Program-made: the position numbers and the translations under genes
In this document: piece by piece, positions 45,127 through 55,586 of the stretch
Numbering within the stretch: position 1 is the first letter of the stretch
Layout: every line of letters starts with the position of its first letter
DNA from: Pseudomonadota bacterium
GTDB lineage: Bacteria; Desulfobacterota; Binatia; Binatales; Binataceae
Length of the DNA: 64,000 nucleotides
Reading direction: 5' to 3'
Assembly: GCA_021325025.1 (NCBI GenBank)
Contig: JAJPHZ010000013.1
Coordinates: 62,001-126,000 of the forward strand
Notes under the pieces: generated by a model
Databases searched by the model: none
What the model was told of the DNA's origin: nothing
What the model saw: the letters and a program-made list of their open reading frames with translations, nothing else

Positions 45127-46443
45127 ATGCAACACCGCGAAGGCAGCGCGCAGCCGATGGTCTACCTGGAGACCTATGGCTGCCAGATGAATATCGCCGA
45201 CTCCGAGCTGATCAGCGCAATCCTGCGGCGGGCGGGCTACGGCGCCGCCGCACGCCCCGAAGAGGCCGACGTCATCCTGCTCAACACCTGCGCGATTCGC
45301 GAGCACGCCGAGGAACGCGTGCTGGGCCGGCTGTCCGATTTGGCCCGGCTCAAGCATCAGCGGCCCGCCCTGCGGCTGGGGTTGCTCGGCTGCATGGCGC
45401 AGCACAATCGGGCGCAGTTGGTGCAAAAGGCTCCCTACCTCGACCTGGTCGCCGGTCCCGACAGTTATCGGCGGCTGCCGGAATTGTTAAGTCAGACCCG
45501 CTTCGACCCGATTGTCGATGTGCGCCTTGACCGCAACGAGACCTACGCGGGGCTGGGGTCCGACCACGGACCGGGTCCGCGCGCCTATGTCACCGTGATG
45601 CGCGGATGCGACCGCTTCTGCGCGTTCTGCGTGGTGCCGTACGTGCGCGGACGTGAGCGCAGCGTGGCGCCGGACGCGGTGGTGGGCGAATGCGCCGAGT
45701 TGGCGGCGCGCGGTGTCAAGGAAGTGGTGCTGCTCGGCCAGACCGTCAATGCCTATCGCTATGGCGAGGTCGGCTTCGGCCGCCTGCTTAGGATGGTCGC
45801 CGCGCTCGACGGCATCGAGCGCATCCGCTTCACCTCGCCCCATCCCTGCGACATGACCGATTCGGTGATCGAGGCGATGGCCACCGAGCCCAAGGTCCAG
45901 CCCTATCTGCATCTGCCGGTGCAGTCGGGCTCGGACCGGATGCTGGCGGCGATGGAGCGCGGCTACAGCGTCGGCCAGTATCTGGAGCTGGTCGAGCGGC
46001 TGCGCCGCGCCATTCCGCAATTGGCGCTGTCCACCGACATCATCGTGGGATTCCACGGCGAGCAGGAAGATGACTTCGCCGCCACCATGGGCTTGATGCG
46101 CCAGGTGGGATTCGACGCCGCCTTTACCTTCAAGTATTCGGTGCGCGAGCACAGCCGCGCCTACAAACTGGGCGACACGGTCAGCGAGGAGGACAAAGCG
46201 CGCCGCCTGTCAGCGGTGATCGAACTTCAGGAGTCGCTTTCGATGGCGCGCAATCGGGCCGAAATTGGGCAGGTCCGCAAGGTCCTGGTCGAAGGCCCGG
46301 CCCGCCGCGGCGATGGGATGCTGAGCGGCAAGACGCCGCAGTTCAAGACCGTGGTGTTCCCCGCCCAGGCGCGCATTGGCGAGACCGTCGCCGTGCGCAT
46401 CGTATCCGCCACCAGCCATTCGCTTAGCGGCGTCGCGGCCTGA
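45127..46443 (+). CDS. miaB: tRNA-2-methylthio-N6-isopentenyladenosine(37) synthase MiaB
   Basis: A 438-residue methylthiotransferase. The N-terminal domain has the three auxiliary-cluster cysteines C19 (YGCQMN), C55 (NTCAIR) and C89 (LGCMAQ). The radical-SAM cluster cysteines are C161, C165 and C168 (CDRFCAFC). A TRAM-type RNA-binding segment closes the protein. It methylthiolates i6A37 in tRNAs reading UNN codons. The conserved order and the YLETYGCQMN opening distinguish it from MtaB and RimO. It is a single gene, convergent with HU across a bidirectional terminator. Confidence 0.95.
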   Translation: MQHREGSAQPMVYLETYGCQMNIADSELISAILRRAGYGAAARPEEADVILLNTCAIREHAEERVLGRLSDLARLKHQRPALRLGLLGCMAQHNRAQLVQKAPYLDLVAGPDSYRRLPELLSQTRFDPIVDVRLDRNETYAGLGSDHGPGPRAYVTVMRGCDRFCAFCVVPYVRGRERSVAPDAVVGECAELAARGVKEVVLLGQTVNAYRYGEVGFGRLLRMVAALDGIERIRFTSPHPCDMTDSVIEAMATEPKVQPYLHLPVQSGSDRMLAAMERGYSVGQYLELVERLRRAIPQLALSTDIIVGFHGEQEDDFAATMGLMRQVGFDAAFTFKYSVREHSRAYKLGDTVSEEDKARRLSAVIELQESLSMARNRAEIGQVRKVLVEGPARRGDGMLSGKTPQFKTVVFPAQARIGETVAVRIVSATSHSLSGVAA

Positions 46444-46517
46444 ACGGAAAGCCGCGATTGACAAAGGGGAAGCCTCGGCCGCGCGGCCAATCGCTTGCCC
46501 AACCGCGTAGCCAAGCC

Positions 46518-46553
46518 AAAACGGCGAGGTCGGTCAGGAACCTCGCCGCTTTT
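46518..46553. terminator. Bidirectional intrinsic terminator between miaB and HU
   Basis: A 9-bp perfect stem (CGGCGAGGT / ACCTCGCCG) with a 9-base loop is flanked by AAAA on the left and TTTT on the right, giving a U-tract for transcripts from either side. It lies between convergent genes, where a shared terminator is expected. Confidence 0.8.
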
Positions 46554-46575
46554 GCCCCCTACCGGAGGGACGGGC

Positions 46576-46860
46576 TCAGCGGGTGCCGAGCACCGAGTCC
46601 TTCAGGCTCTTGGCCGGCGTGAAGCGAAGCCGCGTGCGCGCCGGAATCTTGATCTGCTCGCCGGTGGCCGGATTGCGCCCGATGCGCGCCTTGGTCTTGC
46701 GCTTGCGGAAAATGCCCAACCCGGCAAGCCGCAGCGAACCCTCGCGTTTGAGTTCGCGCACCACCAGCGAAGTCAGCTCCTCCAGTGCGCTCTTGGCCTG
46801 CTTCTTGGTGATTCCCACCTTGTCCGACAAATGAGTTGCCACCTGCGACTGCGTCATCAT
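46576..46860 (-). CDS. HU/IHF family DNA-binding protein
   Basis: A 94-residue histone-like protein. The signature of the DNA-binding arm, GRNPATGEQIKIPAR, and the following FTPAKSLKDSV are typical of HU/IHF. The N-terminus (MTQSQVATHLSDKVGITKKQ) forms the helical body. An AGGAGG site sits 3 bases before the first ATG (46860) and 6 before the second (46857), so either Met may be used. It bends and compacts DNA as a dimer; the sequence does not show which partner it uses. Confidence 0.92.
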   Translation of the reverse strand: MMTQSQVATHLSDKVGITKKQAKSALEELTSLVVRELKREGSLRLAGLGIFRKRKTKARIGRNPATGEQIKIPARTRLRFTPAKSLKDSVLGTR

Positions 46861-47070
46861 CCACCTCCTGTCAGCGTATTAAAGTTTCGCTGCCGGTTGA
46901 CCTTGAGGGTAACCCGTAGCAAAAAAAATTCAAGTTCCACAGGTGCCGTTTTTGCCCATGGCAATGGGGTTTTTGAACAGGAGTGTCACCTTGCCATTGT
47001 GCCCCAAGGTTTTCCGCAACGGGCTGTCGCGATTTTTCGGGCGACCGACGCGCGCAGGCTGTCGATAACG

Positions 47071-47829
47071 CTACGCGCGGCCCGCCGCCGGCAGCGGCGG
47101 ATAGCGCACTTCCACAAGGAACAGCCCGCACGGCGGGGCGGCGCCGGGCACCGCCGCGCGATTGCCGCGCTCCAGCAGCGCGCGCAGATCCTCCACGGCA
47201 AGCCGGTTGCGCCCCACCTCCACCATCGCCGCCACCATCGTGCGCACCATGTGGCGCAGGAAACTGCTGCCTTCGACGCGGTAGAGCAACAGCTCGCCAC
47301 GCCGTTCCCACTGCGACAGGTAGATCTCCCGCACCGTGCTTTTGGTCTGCGTGCCAAGCGTACGAAAAGCCGCGAAGTCGTGGCGGCCCACAAACACGCG
47401 CGCCGCCGCCTGCATGGCCGGGAAGTTCAGCGGCTGCGCAATATGCCAGGCGTAGCGATGTTCAAAGGCCGAGCGCAGTTCGCGGTTGAGGATGCGATAT
47501 TCGTACACGCGTACCACCGCCTGGCGGCGCGCATCGAAGGTGGCTGCAACCTCGGCCGCCTCGCGCACCACGATATCGGCAGGCAGCATCGCGTTAAGCG
47601 CGCGGCGGAGTTCGAGCGGGTCGAAATGGCGCGGCGCGTCGAAGGCGGCGACCTGTCCCAGCGCGTGCACCCCGGCGTCGGTGCGGCCGGATGCCTGGAG
47701 GCGGACCGGCGTGCCGAACAGCCTGTGCAGGGCCGCTTCGATGCTGGCCTGCACGGTGTCGCCGCCGGCCTGCAATTGCCATCCGGAGTACGCCGTTCCG
47801 TCGTATTCGATCACCATCCGGATACGCAT
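47071..47829 (-). CDS. truA: tRNA pseudouridine(38-40) synthase TruA
   Basis: A 252-residue TruA. The catalytic aspartate is D51 in SGRTDAGVHALGQV. The N-terminus MRIRMVIEYDGTAYSGWQLQ and the C-terminal FLRHMVRTMV segment are also family-specific. It makes pseudouridine at positions 38-40 of the tRNA anticodon stem. It begins 19 bases after the Usg-like gene and is the last gene of the leuA operon; the same leu-asd/usg-truA order occurs in deltaproteobacteria. Confidence 0.95.
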   Translation of the reverse strand: MRIRMVIEYDGTAYSGWQLQAGGDTVQASIEAALHRLFGTPVRLQASGRTDAGVHALGQVAAFDAPRHFDPLELRRALNAMLPADIVVREAAEVAATFDARRQAVVRVYEYRILNRELRSAFEHRYAWHIAQPLNFPAMQAAARVFVGRHDFAAFRTLGTQTKSTVREIYLSQWERRGELLLYRVEGSSFLRHMVRTMVAAMVEVGRNRLAVEDLRALLERGNRAAVPGAAPPCGLFLVEVRYPPLPAAGRA

Positions 47830-47848
47830 CGGCGGGCAAGCGGGGCGT

Positions 47849-48829
47849 TCAGTTCAGCTTCTCAGCGGCATCGGGCACCAGGCACTCGGCGATCCACAGC
47901 GCGGCCAGCGCCGCACGCCGCGCGTTATCGAACACGCACCACAGTGAAGTTCCACCGGCGCCCACGTTAAGGCTCAACAGCAGCGCCTCCTGCTCTAGCG
48001 CGTCGACGACGGTGGCGGGTTCCTCGTTCTCGACCAGGATGATGCCGGGGGCCGCGCGCAGCAGCGCGGCCCATTGGTCGATACCCGCGGTGTTGGGCAG
48101 GCCCAAGCAAAGCGCGGTGCCGTGAAGGACCGGAACCTGTACGCATTGCAACGCTATCCTCGACGCCTTGCCGGTGAGCCTGGCGACCTGGGCGAGCAGT
48201 ACCTGTTCCAGTCCCGGCGCGCCGGCGGCAAGCGCCACATTAAAGGCGCTCTGGCTCTCAGCTTCCTTCAGGTCCAGTTTGCCGTTAAGCAGGTCGGCGG
48301 ATTCTTCTACCAGATGGCTGATTGCGCCATGACCCTGCGATGACGCACCCAGCATCAAGGTGCCGGCGCAAAACGCAATCTCTCCCAGGGCGTTGATGAT
48401 GGTCGCCAGGGCGAGCGCGGCGGGATGCGGAATGTGGAAGAGCTTGAAGCGGCTTAGGCTGCGGACCTGCTCGCGGGTGGTAAATCCAGGCGCGACAAAT
48501 GGGGTGCCGGAGGGCGCCAGCGAAGCGGCGCTGAGATCAACCGCGATCGGCCCGGAAAGCCGAGCGGCGATGGCCTGCGCGTCAGCGCGCGGCACTGCCA
48601 GAAAGACCAGGTCGAGGTCGGAGAGTTCCGAGGAGTCGGAAAAGACGTCCACACGGCGCACCACGCCGCCCGACTCGATCGATTCGCCGCCGTGCTCTTC
48701 GGAGCCGTACAACCGCAGCTCGGCGCAGGACAGCGCGCGCTCGTCGATCAATTCCAGCAACTGGCTGCCGACGACGCCGGTGGCGCCGACAATCCCCAGC
48801 CGCAAGCCCGCGCTGGCACTCGCACCCAT
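47849..48829 (-). CDS. Aspartate-semialdehyde dehydrogenase-like protein lacking the catalytic cysteine (Usg-type)
   Basis: A 326-residue protein with the ASADH fold: the NADP-binding start GIVGATGVVGSQLLELIDER, the PFVAPGF segment, and a retained histidine in VQVPVLHGTA. At the point where true ASADH has N-P-N-C-S/T, this protein reads FHIPHPAALALA, so the nucleophilic cysteine is replaced by proline. E. coli Usg shows the same loss and the same TSLISASAQG/LMLGASSQGHG region. It is therefore unlikely to make aspartate semialdehyde; a true asd must be elsewhere. It starts one base after the leuB stop. Confidence 0.8.
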   Translation of the reverse strand: MGASASAGLRLGIVGATGVVGSQLLELIDERALSCAELRLYGSEEHGGESIESGGVVRRVDVFSDSSELSDLDLVFLAVPRADAQAIAARLSGPIAVDLSAASLAPSGTPFVAPGFTTREQVRSLSRFKLFHIPHPAALALATIINALGEIAFCAGTLMLGASSQGHGAISHLVEESADLLNGKLDLKEAESQSAFNVALAAGAPGLEQVLLAQVARLTGKASRIALQCVQVPVLHGTALCLGLPNTAGIDQWAALLRAAPGIILVENEEPATVVDALEQEALLLSLNVGAGGTSLWCVFDNARRAALAALWIAECLVPDAAEKLN

Positions 48830-48830
48830 C

Positions 48831-49934
48831 TTACGGCTCGCCGCCCTCCAGCCGTTCGCGCACCAGCCGGCCCATCGCCTTGCATCCGACCATCTTGGCG
48901 CCGGGCGCGGCCAGATCGGGCGTGCGATAGCCCTCGCGCACCACCGCCTCGACTGCTTCGCGGATTGTATCGGCCTCGGCGCGCATGCCCAGCGAATGCT
49001 CGAGCAGCATCGCGGCTGACAAAATCGCGGCCAGCGGATTGGCCTTGTCCTGGCCGGCGATATCGGGCGCGCTGCCGTGAATCGGTTCGTAAAGGCCGAT
49101 CGGAAAGCCCGCGCCGTTGATCTCGTCACCCAGCGAAGCGGAGGGCAGAAGCCCCATCGAACCGGCCAGCATCGACGCCTCGTCGGTCAGGATGTCACCG
49201 AACATGTTCTCGGTGACGATCACGTCGAAGTCGCGCGGGCGCCTGAGCAGATGCATCGCCATCGAATCCACCAGCACGTTCTCAAACGCGACGTCCTTGT
49301 ATTGCGCGGCGATCTCGCCGGCGATTTCGCGCCACAGCCGCGAGGAGGCCAGGATATTGGCCTTGTCCACCGAGGTCAGGCGCTTGCGCCGCTGGCGCGC
49401 CAGCTCGAAGCCGAAGCGCAGTACGCGGCTTATCTCCGCTTCATTATAATACAGCGTATCGACGGCTTCGCGTCCGGCGCTGCCCGTGCGCCGTTCACTG
49501 GGGGTGCCAAAATAGATGCCGCTGGTCAGCTCGCGCACCACGACCAGGTCGACGCCGTTGATGATTTCGGCGCGCAGCGGCGAGGCCGCGAGCAGGTCCT
49601 TGATCGCCTTGACCGGCCGCAGGTTGGCGTACAGATTGAGGTTCTTGCGCAGCGCCAGCAGCGCCTGCTCGGGGCGTTTGTCGGCGGCGGGATTGTCCCA
49701 CTTCGGGCCGCCCACCGCGCCCAGCAGGATCGCGTCGGAGTCCAAGGCGGCCTTAAGCACGTCGTCGCGCAGCGGCGTGCCGTAAGCGTCCAGCGACGCG
49801 CCCCCCACCATCGCTTCCTTGAATTCAAGCTCCAGCGCGGACTGACGCGCCACCGTCTTGAGCACCTGTAACGCTTCGCCGACGACCTCGGGTCCGATGC
49901 CGTCGCCCTTGAGGACCAGTATCTTGTACGCCAT
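48831..49934 (-). CDS. leuB: 3-isopropylmalate dehydrogenase
   Basis: A 367-residue LeuB. The N-terminus ILVLKGDGIGPEVVGEALQV, the substrate arginines in LYANLRPV and VVRELTSGIYFG, the aspartates in FDVIVTENMFGDILTDEA, and the NAD-binding loop PIHGSAPDIAGQDKANP are all present. It oxidises and decarboxylates 3-isopropylmalate in leucine synthesis. It lies 202 bases after leuA, with leuC and leuD, which often sit between them, absent. It is coupled to the Usg-like gene downstream. Confidence 0.96.
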   Translation of the reverse strand: MAYKILVLKGDGIGPEVVGEALQVLKTVARQSALELEFKEAMVGGASLDAYGTPLRDDVLKAALDSDAILLGAVGGPKWDNPAADKRPEQALLALRKNLNLYANLRPVKAIKDLLAASPLRAEIINGVDLVVVRELTSGIYFGTPSERRTGSAGREAVDTLYYNEAEISRVLRFGFELARQRRKRLTSVDKANILASSRLWREIAGEIAAQYKDVAFENVLVDSMAMHLLRRPRDFDVIVTENMFGDILTDEASMLAGSMGLLPSASLGDEINGAGFPIGLYEPIHGSAPDIAGQDKANPLAAILSAAMLLEHSLGMRAEADTIREAVEAVVREGYRTPDLAAPGAKMVGCKAMGRLVRERLEGGEP

Positions 49935-50136
49935 CTGAAGTTGGAATCGACCGATTCACCCTTTTTGGGTGGAAAAATCCTTACGCCAGATTCTTGTGCT
50001 TTGGATTATTCAGGGAGTAGCCCGATGTTGCCAGCCGCGGCCAGTCCGAGGCGGCAATGCTTTGATCATAGATAGTTGCCCGCCGTTGCAGGTAGGACTT
50101 ATCTTAACCCCAATGCTGCGGCAAGAGTGCCCGCGC

Positions 50137-51699
<1,563 letters not shown>

Positions 51700-51755
51700 T
51701 TTCCTCTTCACTCCCAGCCTCGGAATGGAAGAGCAGAAGCGAGCGCCGGGAATAC

Positions 51756-51799
51756 AAAAACGCCCCGGGTGCCTGCTTCGGCCCATCACCCGGGGCGTT
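51756..51799 (-). terminator. leuA attenuator terminator
   Basis: On the minus strand, AACGCCCCGGGTG pairs perfectly over 13 bp with CACCCGGGGCGTT around a 15-base loop and runs directly into a U-tract. It lies between the leucine-rich leader peptide (ending 51836) and leuA (starting 51699). A full-strength terminator inside an operon leader, right before a leucine synthesis gene, is the mark of attenuation. Confidence 0.85.
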
Positions 51800-51835
51800 C
51801 ATCTTAAGGTCTAAGCCTGCGACAATCAGGCCTGC

Positions 51836-51907
51836 TCAAGCGGCGCCCGCGGCGTGGGCCTCATTAAGGCCCAGGCTAAGCAGCAGCGCTAGGAGCAGGT
51901 TCAGCAT
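51836..51907 (-). CDS. leuL: leu operon leader peptide
   Basis: A 23-residue peptide beginning MLNLLLALLLSLGL: nine of residues 2-14 are leucine, including two runs of three, using a mix of CTG, CTC, CTA and CTT codons. GGAGAG lies about 4 bases before the ATG. It is followed within 40 bases by a strong terminator and then leuA. Ribosome stalling at the leucine codons when charged tRNA-Leu is scarce would be expected to prevent terminator folding. The peptide also looks like a short signal sequence, but its position makes the leader role far more likely. Confidence 0.8.
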   Translation of the reverse strand: MLNLLLALLLSLGLNEAHAAGAA

Positions 51908-51995
51908 GCCATCTACTCTCCCGATCCGTGCATTTAAAGTCAAGGGGCGGCTCAATACCGGTGATGGTGGGACCTCCGCGTACCGGTCTCGGTCA

Positions 51996-52023
51996 AAAAT
52001 ATTCCCGTTCTGTGGTTTGTCAG
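51996..52023 (-). promoter_or_regulatory. Candidate sigma-70 promoter for the leuA operon
   Basis: On the minus strand CTGACA (-35-like) is followed after 16 bases by TATTTT (-10-like). A start near 51989 would give ~80 bases before the leader peptide. It falls in the 288-base gap after pssA, so the leu genes can be transcribed separately from the ilv-psd-pssA block. Confidence 0.4.
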
Positions 52024-52195
52024 GGCCACGAACAACGATGCCGGATCTTCCACCGCGGTTCACGGTGACCTGGTTGAAGGAAACTAAAGATGGAAACCGC
52101 TCCAAGTCAGTATAGCTACGTGCGCTCGAGCGTCCGACCCTTGATACTGACGCCGGCAAACTATTTCGGCGAACGGCAAACCTCGCCAACCGTTT

Positions 52196-53074
52196 CTAAC
52201 TGAAATTCAAGCCCTGGAGGGACTGGGTGGTTTTGTCGGCCGCGGCCTGATCTTGCCGGCGGCCATTGTCCGCCGATTCCATCGGCCTGATGCGCTGGCC
52301 GCGCAGGAACAACAGCGGGCCGGACAGCACGTAACCGCTGCTCAGCAGGAACAGGGTCAGTTGGGGCATCGTGATCATCGCGGCCACGCCGATCAAGACC
52401 ACGGCCAGCAGTTCGACCGGCACGCGGTCGCGATGCTTGATGGTCTTGAAGCTCGGATAGGGGACGCGCGAGATCATCAGGCAGGCCAGCGCCAGCGTCA
52501 ACGGCGCGGCGAACGCGCTGAGCAGGCGGGCCGAATTCAATTCGAAGTAACTGTAAGCCAGCACCAGCCCCGCGATCATCGCGGCGGCGCCGGGAACCGG
52601 CAGCCCCACGAAGCGGCGCTTGTCCACGGTCCCGACCTGGGTGTTAAAGCGCGCCAGGCGCAGCGCGGCGCATACCACATACGCCCCGCTCAGCACCCAG
52701 CCCAGGCTGCCCAAAGTGGTCAGCGCGAACATGTAGATCAGGCTGGCGGGCGCAACGCCGAAGGCGACCACGTCCGACAGGCTGTCGTATTCCACGCCGA
52801 ACTGGCTGGAGGTGCGCGAGGCGCGGGCGACCCGGCCGTCCAGACCGTCGCACACAAACGCGACCACGATCATGGTCGCGGCCAGCTCGAAATGATGGTT
52901 GATACTGGAGATCAGCGAATAAAAGCCGGAGAGCAGCCCCAGCGAGGTAATCGCGGCGGGCACCAAAAAGACGCCGCGCTTGAGCGGCTCGGCGACTTCC
53001 CTGCGTACCTTGAGGCGGTTGGAAATCAGCCGAATCCGTGGCCGGCGCGGGCTGTCGAAACCGTACTCCCTCAT
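52196..53074 (-). CDS. pssA: CDP-diacylglycerol-serine O-phosphatidyltransferase
   Basis: A 292-residue membrane enzyme with about eight hydrophobic helices. It carries the CDP-alcohol phosphatidyltransferase motif DG-x2-AR-x8-G-x3-D-x3-D (DGLDGRVARASR, then GVEYDSLSD). It makes phosphatidylserine from CDP-diacylglycerol. The ATG overlaps the psd stop (ATGA), so synthesis and decarboxylation steps are coupled. A ~35-residue C-terminal tail (MESADNGRRQDQAA) is polar and probably disordered. It is the last gene before the leu promoter. Confidence 0.93.
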   Translation of the reverse strand: MREYGFDSPRRPRIRLISNRLKVRREVAEPLKRGVFLVPAAITSLGLLSGFYSLISSINHHFELAATMIVVAFVCDGLDGRVARASRTSSQFGVEYDSLSDVVAFGVAPASLIYMFALTTLGSLGWVLSGAYVVCAALRLARFNTQVGTVDKRRFVGLPVPGAAAMIAGLVLAYSYFELNSARLLSAFAAPLTLALACLMISRVPYPSFKTIKHRDRVPVELLAVVLIGVAAMITMPQLTLFLLSSGYVLSGPLLFLRGQRIRPMESADNGRRQDQAAADKTTQSLQGLNFS

Positions 53075-53766
53075 TGCGCCAACTCCCCGATCACGCTCTC
53101 CCCTGCCTTGACGTGGTCGCCGACCGCGACCGTGGCGCGATACTCGGGCGGCAGGAAGTGATCGACACGACTGCCGAACATGATGATGCCGACGCGCTGA
53201 CCCGGCATCACGGGCTCGTGCGGATGCACGCGGCAGACAATCCGGCGCGCCAGGTAGCCCGCAATCTGCACCATCGCATGCGTGCGCCCCTGCTTGTCGG
53301 CGAACACGATCAGGTTGCGCTCGTTGCGCTCGCTGGCGTAGTCGCGAAACGCGGCGCGAAAGTCGCCCGGCGTATGCCGGATCGTGGTCACTTCGCCCTC
53401 CACCGGGGCGCGATTGACGTGGACGTTGAGCGGCGACATGAACACCGACACGCGCTTGTAGCGCGCGTGCGGCGCATGCGGCGGCGCGCCCTCGCTGACG
53501 TCCACCACCTTGCCGTCGGCGCCCGACAGCACGATCCCGCCGCGATTGGGCGGAACACGTTCGGGGTCGCGGAAGAACCAGGCGGCGAATGCGCCCATTG
53601 TCGTTACCATAGCACCGGCAAGGGTGAAGCGGAGCAAAATCAGGACGAGCCCGCCCACCAGCAGAGCCAGGGCAATCCTGGCCCCTTCGGGAGCCAGTGG
53701 AAGTCCGCGGCGCGTGCGCCCGGCGGCATCGCGGGGCGCCGCGCGATGCGACGATATGGATGTCAC
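53071..53766 (-). CDS. psd: Phosphatidylserine decarboxylase, short type
   Basis: A 231-residue membrane-anchored decarboxylase. One or two hydrophobic helices near residues 30-65 precede the catalytic part, which contains FMSPLNVHVNRAP and the self-processing site IIMFGSRVDHFLP (FGS, in place of the LGST of the long type). Cleavage at Gly-Ser would yield the pyruvoyl cofactor. It converts phosphatidylserine to phosphatidylethanolamine. It sits between ilvC and pssA, the order known from deltaproteobacteria. Confidence 0.93.
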   Translation of the reverse strand: MTSISSHRAAPRDAAGRTRRGLPLAPEGARIALALLVGGLVLILLRFTLAGAMVTTMGAFAAWFFRDPERVPPNRGGIVLSGADGKVVDVSEGAPPHAPHARYKRVSVFMSPLNVHVNRAPVEGEVTTIRHTPGDFRAAFRDYASERNERNLIVFADKQGRTHAMVQIAGYLARRIVCRVHPHEPVMPGQRVGIIMFGSRVDHFLPPEYRATVAVGDHVKAGESVIGELAQ

Positions 53767-53776
53767 GGCGTTGCGA

Positions 53777-54793
53777 TCAGTTCCTGGCCTTGTCCACCAG
53801 CCGGTCGCTGGCCAGCCACGGCATGTAGGAGCGTAGCCGGCGGCCGACTTCCTCGATCGGATGCTGCTCGGCTTCCTGGCGCAGGCGGCGGAAGTTCGGC
53901 ATCCCGGCCCGATATTCGCCGATCCATTCCTGGGCGAATTTGCCCGACTGGATGTCGGCCAGGATTTCCTTCATCGCCTGGCGCGTGGCCGGTCCCACCA
54001 CCCGCTTGCCGCGCGTCATGTCGCCGTACTCGGCGGTGTTGCTGATCGAGTAGCGCATGTTGGAGATGCCGCCTTCGTAGATCAGGTCGACGATCAGCTT
54101 GACCTCGTGCAGGCATTCGAAATACGCCATCTCGGGCGCATAGCCGGCCTCGACCAGGGTTTCGTATCCGGCGCGGATAAGCTCGGTCAGTCCGCCGCAC
54201 AGCACCGACTGCTCGCCGAACAGGTCGGTTTCGGTCTCTTCCCTGAAGCTGGTTTCGATAATCGCGGCGCGCCCGCCGCCGATCGCCGCACCCCACGCCA
54301 GCGCCACCTTGTGAGTATCGCCGGAGGGGTCCTGCTGGACCGCCAGCAGACAAGGCACGCCGCGCCCCTTGGTGTATTCGGAGCGCACCAGATGGCCCGG
54401 ACCCTTGGGCGCGATCATGAACACGTTGACGTCCGCAGGCGGCACGATCGCCTTGAAATGGATGTTGAATCCGTGCCCGAAGGCCAGATACTTGCCCGCC
54501 TTGAGTCCCGGCTCGATCTCCTTTTTGTAGATGTCGGCGCCGGCTTCGTCCGGTACCAGCATCATGATGACGTCGGCCTCTCGCGCCGCCTCGGCAGTCT
54601 CCAGCACGCGCAGGCCCTGGGTGGCCGCCTTGTTCCACGACTTGCTGTCGCGCGGCAATCCCACCCGCACGTCCATCCCGCTGTCGCGCAGGTTGAGCGA
54701 ATGGGCATGGCCCTGGCTGCCGTATCCGATCACCGCAATCTTATGGGGTCGCAACGCGGACAGGTCGGCGTCGCGGTCGAAAAATACCTTCAC
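53777..54793 (-). CDS. ilvC: Ketol-acid reductoisomerase
   Basis: A 338-residue class I KARI. The NADPH-binding motif [17 protein letters not shown] is followed by the metal-binding region with E-rich helices ([20 protein letters not shown]) and the C-terminal [17 protein letters not shown]. It catalyses the isomerisation-reduction step shared by valine, leucine and isoleucine synthesis. The start is GTG 54793, overlapping the ilvN stop by 4 bases (GTGA) and preceded by AAGGAG. Confidence 0.96.
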   Translation of the reverse strand: MKVFFDRDADLSALRPHKIAVIGYGSQGHAHSLNLRDSGMDVRVGLPRDSKSWNKAATQGLRVLETAEAAREADVIMMLVPDEAGADIYKKEIEPGLKAGKYLAFGHGFNIHFKAIVPPADVNVFMIAPKGPGHLVRSEYTKGRGVPCLLAVQQDPSGDTHKVALAWGAAIGGGRAAIIETSFREETETDLFGEQSVLCGGLTELIRAGYETLVEAGYAPEMAYFECLHEVKLIVDLIYEGGISNMRYSISNTAEYGDMTRGKRVVGPATRQAMKEILADIQSGKFAQEWIGEYRAGMPNFRRLRQEAEQHPIEEVGRRLRSYMPWLASDRLVDKARN

Positions 54794-55311
54794 GGGGCAA
54801 TCTCCTTTGCACGGCGTCCGCCGTTGAGCTGGACCGAGCGGGCCATCGCAATCTTGCCCGAACGCACGATCTCCTTGATTCCCAACGGACGCAACAGGTT
54901 GATAAAGCCTTTAATTTTCTCGCTGTCGCCGGTCAGCTCCACGGTGGTCGAGCGCGGCCCGATATCGACAATCCGTCCGCGAAAGGCCGAGACGATCGAG
55001 TCGAACTCCGAGCGGGTGCGGTCGTCCACCGCCACCCGCACCATCACCAGCTCGCGATCGATGGTCTCGACGTCCTTGAAGTCGACAATCTTGATCACCG
55101 AAACCAGCTTGTTGAGCTGCTTGTTGATCTGCTCCAGCACCTGGTCGTCGCCCGACGTGACCAGCACGATGCGCGACACGGTGGGGTCGATAGGATCCTC
55201 GTTGACGGTCAGCGACTCGATGTTATAACCCCGGCCCGAGAACAGGCCGGCCACGCGGGCGAGTACGCCGAACTCGTTTTCAACTACAACGCTTATGGTA
55301 TGACTGGGCAT
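54790..55311 (-). CDS. ilvN: Acetolactate synthase regulatory subunit
   Basis: A 173-residue small subunit. It has an N-terminal ACT domain ([30 protein letters not shown]) and a C-terminal ACT-like half ([19 protein letters not shown]), as in IlvN/IlvH. It binds valine and controls the catalytic subunit. That catalytic subunit (ilvB), normally just upstream, is not in this window; instead a DUF465 gene and tsaB precede it. It is coupled with ilvC. Confidence 0.95.
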   Translation of the reverse strand: MPSHTISVVVENEFGVLARVAGLFSGRGYNIESLTVNEDPIDPTVSRIVLVTSGDDQVLEQINKQLNKLVSVIKIVDFKDVETIDRELVMVRVAVDDRTRSEFDSIVSAFRGRIVDIGPRSTTVELTGDSEKIKGFINLLRPLGIKEIVRSGKIAMARSVQLNGGRRAKEIAP

Positions 55312-55358
55312 CGGTTCGGCGCCAAACCTCGAAACTGGCCAACGCGCAATCGCGGCCG

Positions 55359-55586
55359 TCAGGACTGCTGCCGGTAGCGCGCCAGAATCATCATCATCCG
55401 GTCCTTCTGCGCCAGTTTGAGTTTCTGGATTCTCTTCTTCTCCATTTCCTCTTCGGTGGTCAGGTAGGGTTTTTCCCGAAAGGTTTCAAGCATGCGTTTG
55501 TACTGCTGATGCTCCTCGTAAAGAGCTTTCAATTCCTGATCGTGGTCTGCGTGCTGGCGGATGAGCTCTTCTTCTCTCTGCTCCAT
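55359..55586 (-). CDS. DUF465 (YdcH-like) small helical protein
   Basis: A 75-residue, highly charged helical protein beginning MEQREEELIRQHADHDQEL, with the family's central YLTTEEEMEKKRIQKLKLAQKD block. The function of DUF465 proteins is unknown; they occur widely in proteobacteria. The ATG at 55586 has GGAGG 5 bases upstream and lies inside the end of tsaB (58-base overlap), so it is translated from the same mRNA. Confidence 0.85.
   Translation of the reverse strand: MEQREEELIRQHADHDQELKALYEEHQQYKRMLETFREKPYLTTEEEMEKKRIQKLKLAQKDRMMMILARYRQQS

Noticed and set aside
51700..51789. N-terminal extension of leuA
   Set aside because: It would read through the attenuator hairpin and its peptide (MMGRSRHPGRF and onward) is unrelated to LeuA.
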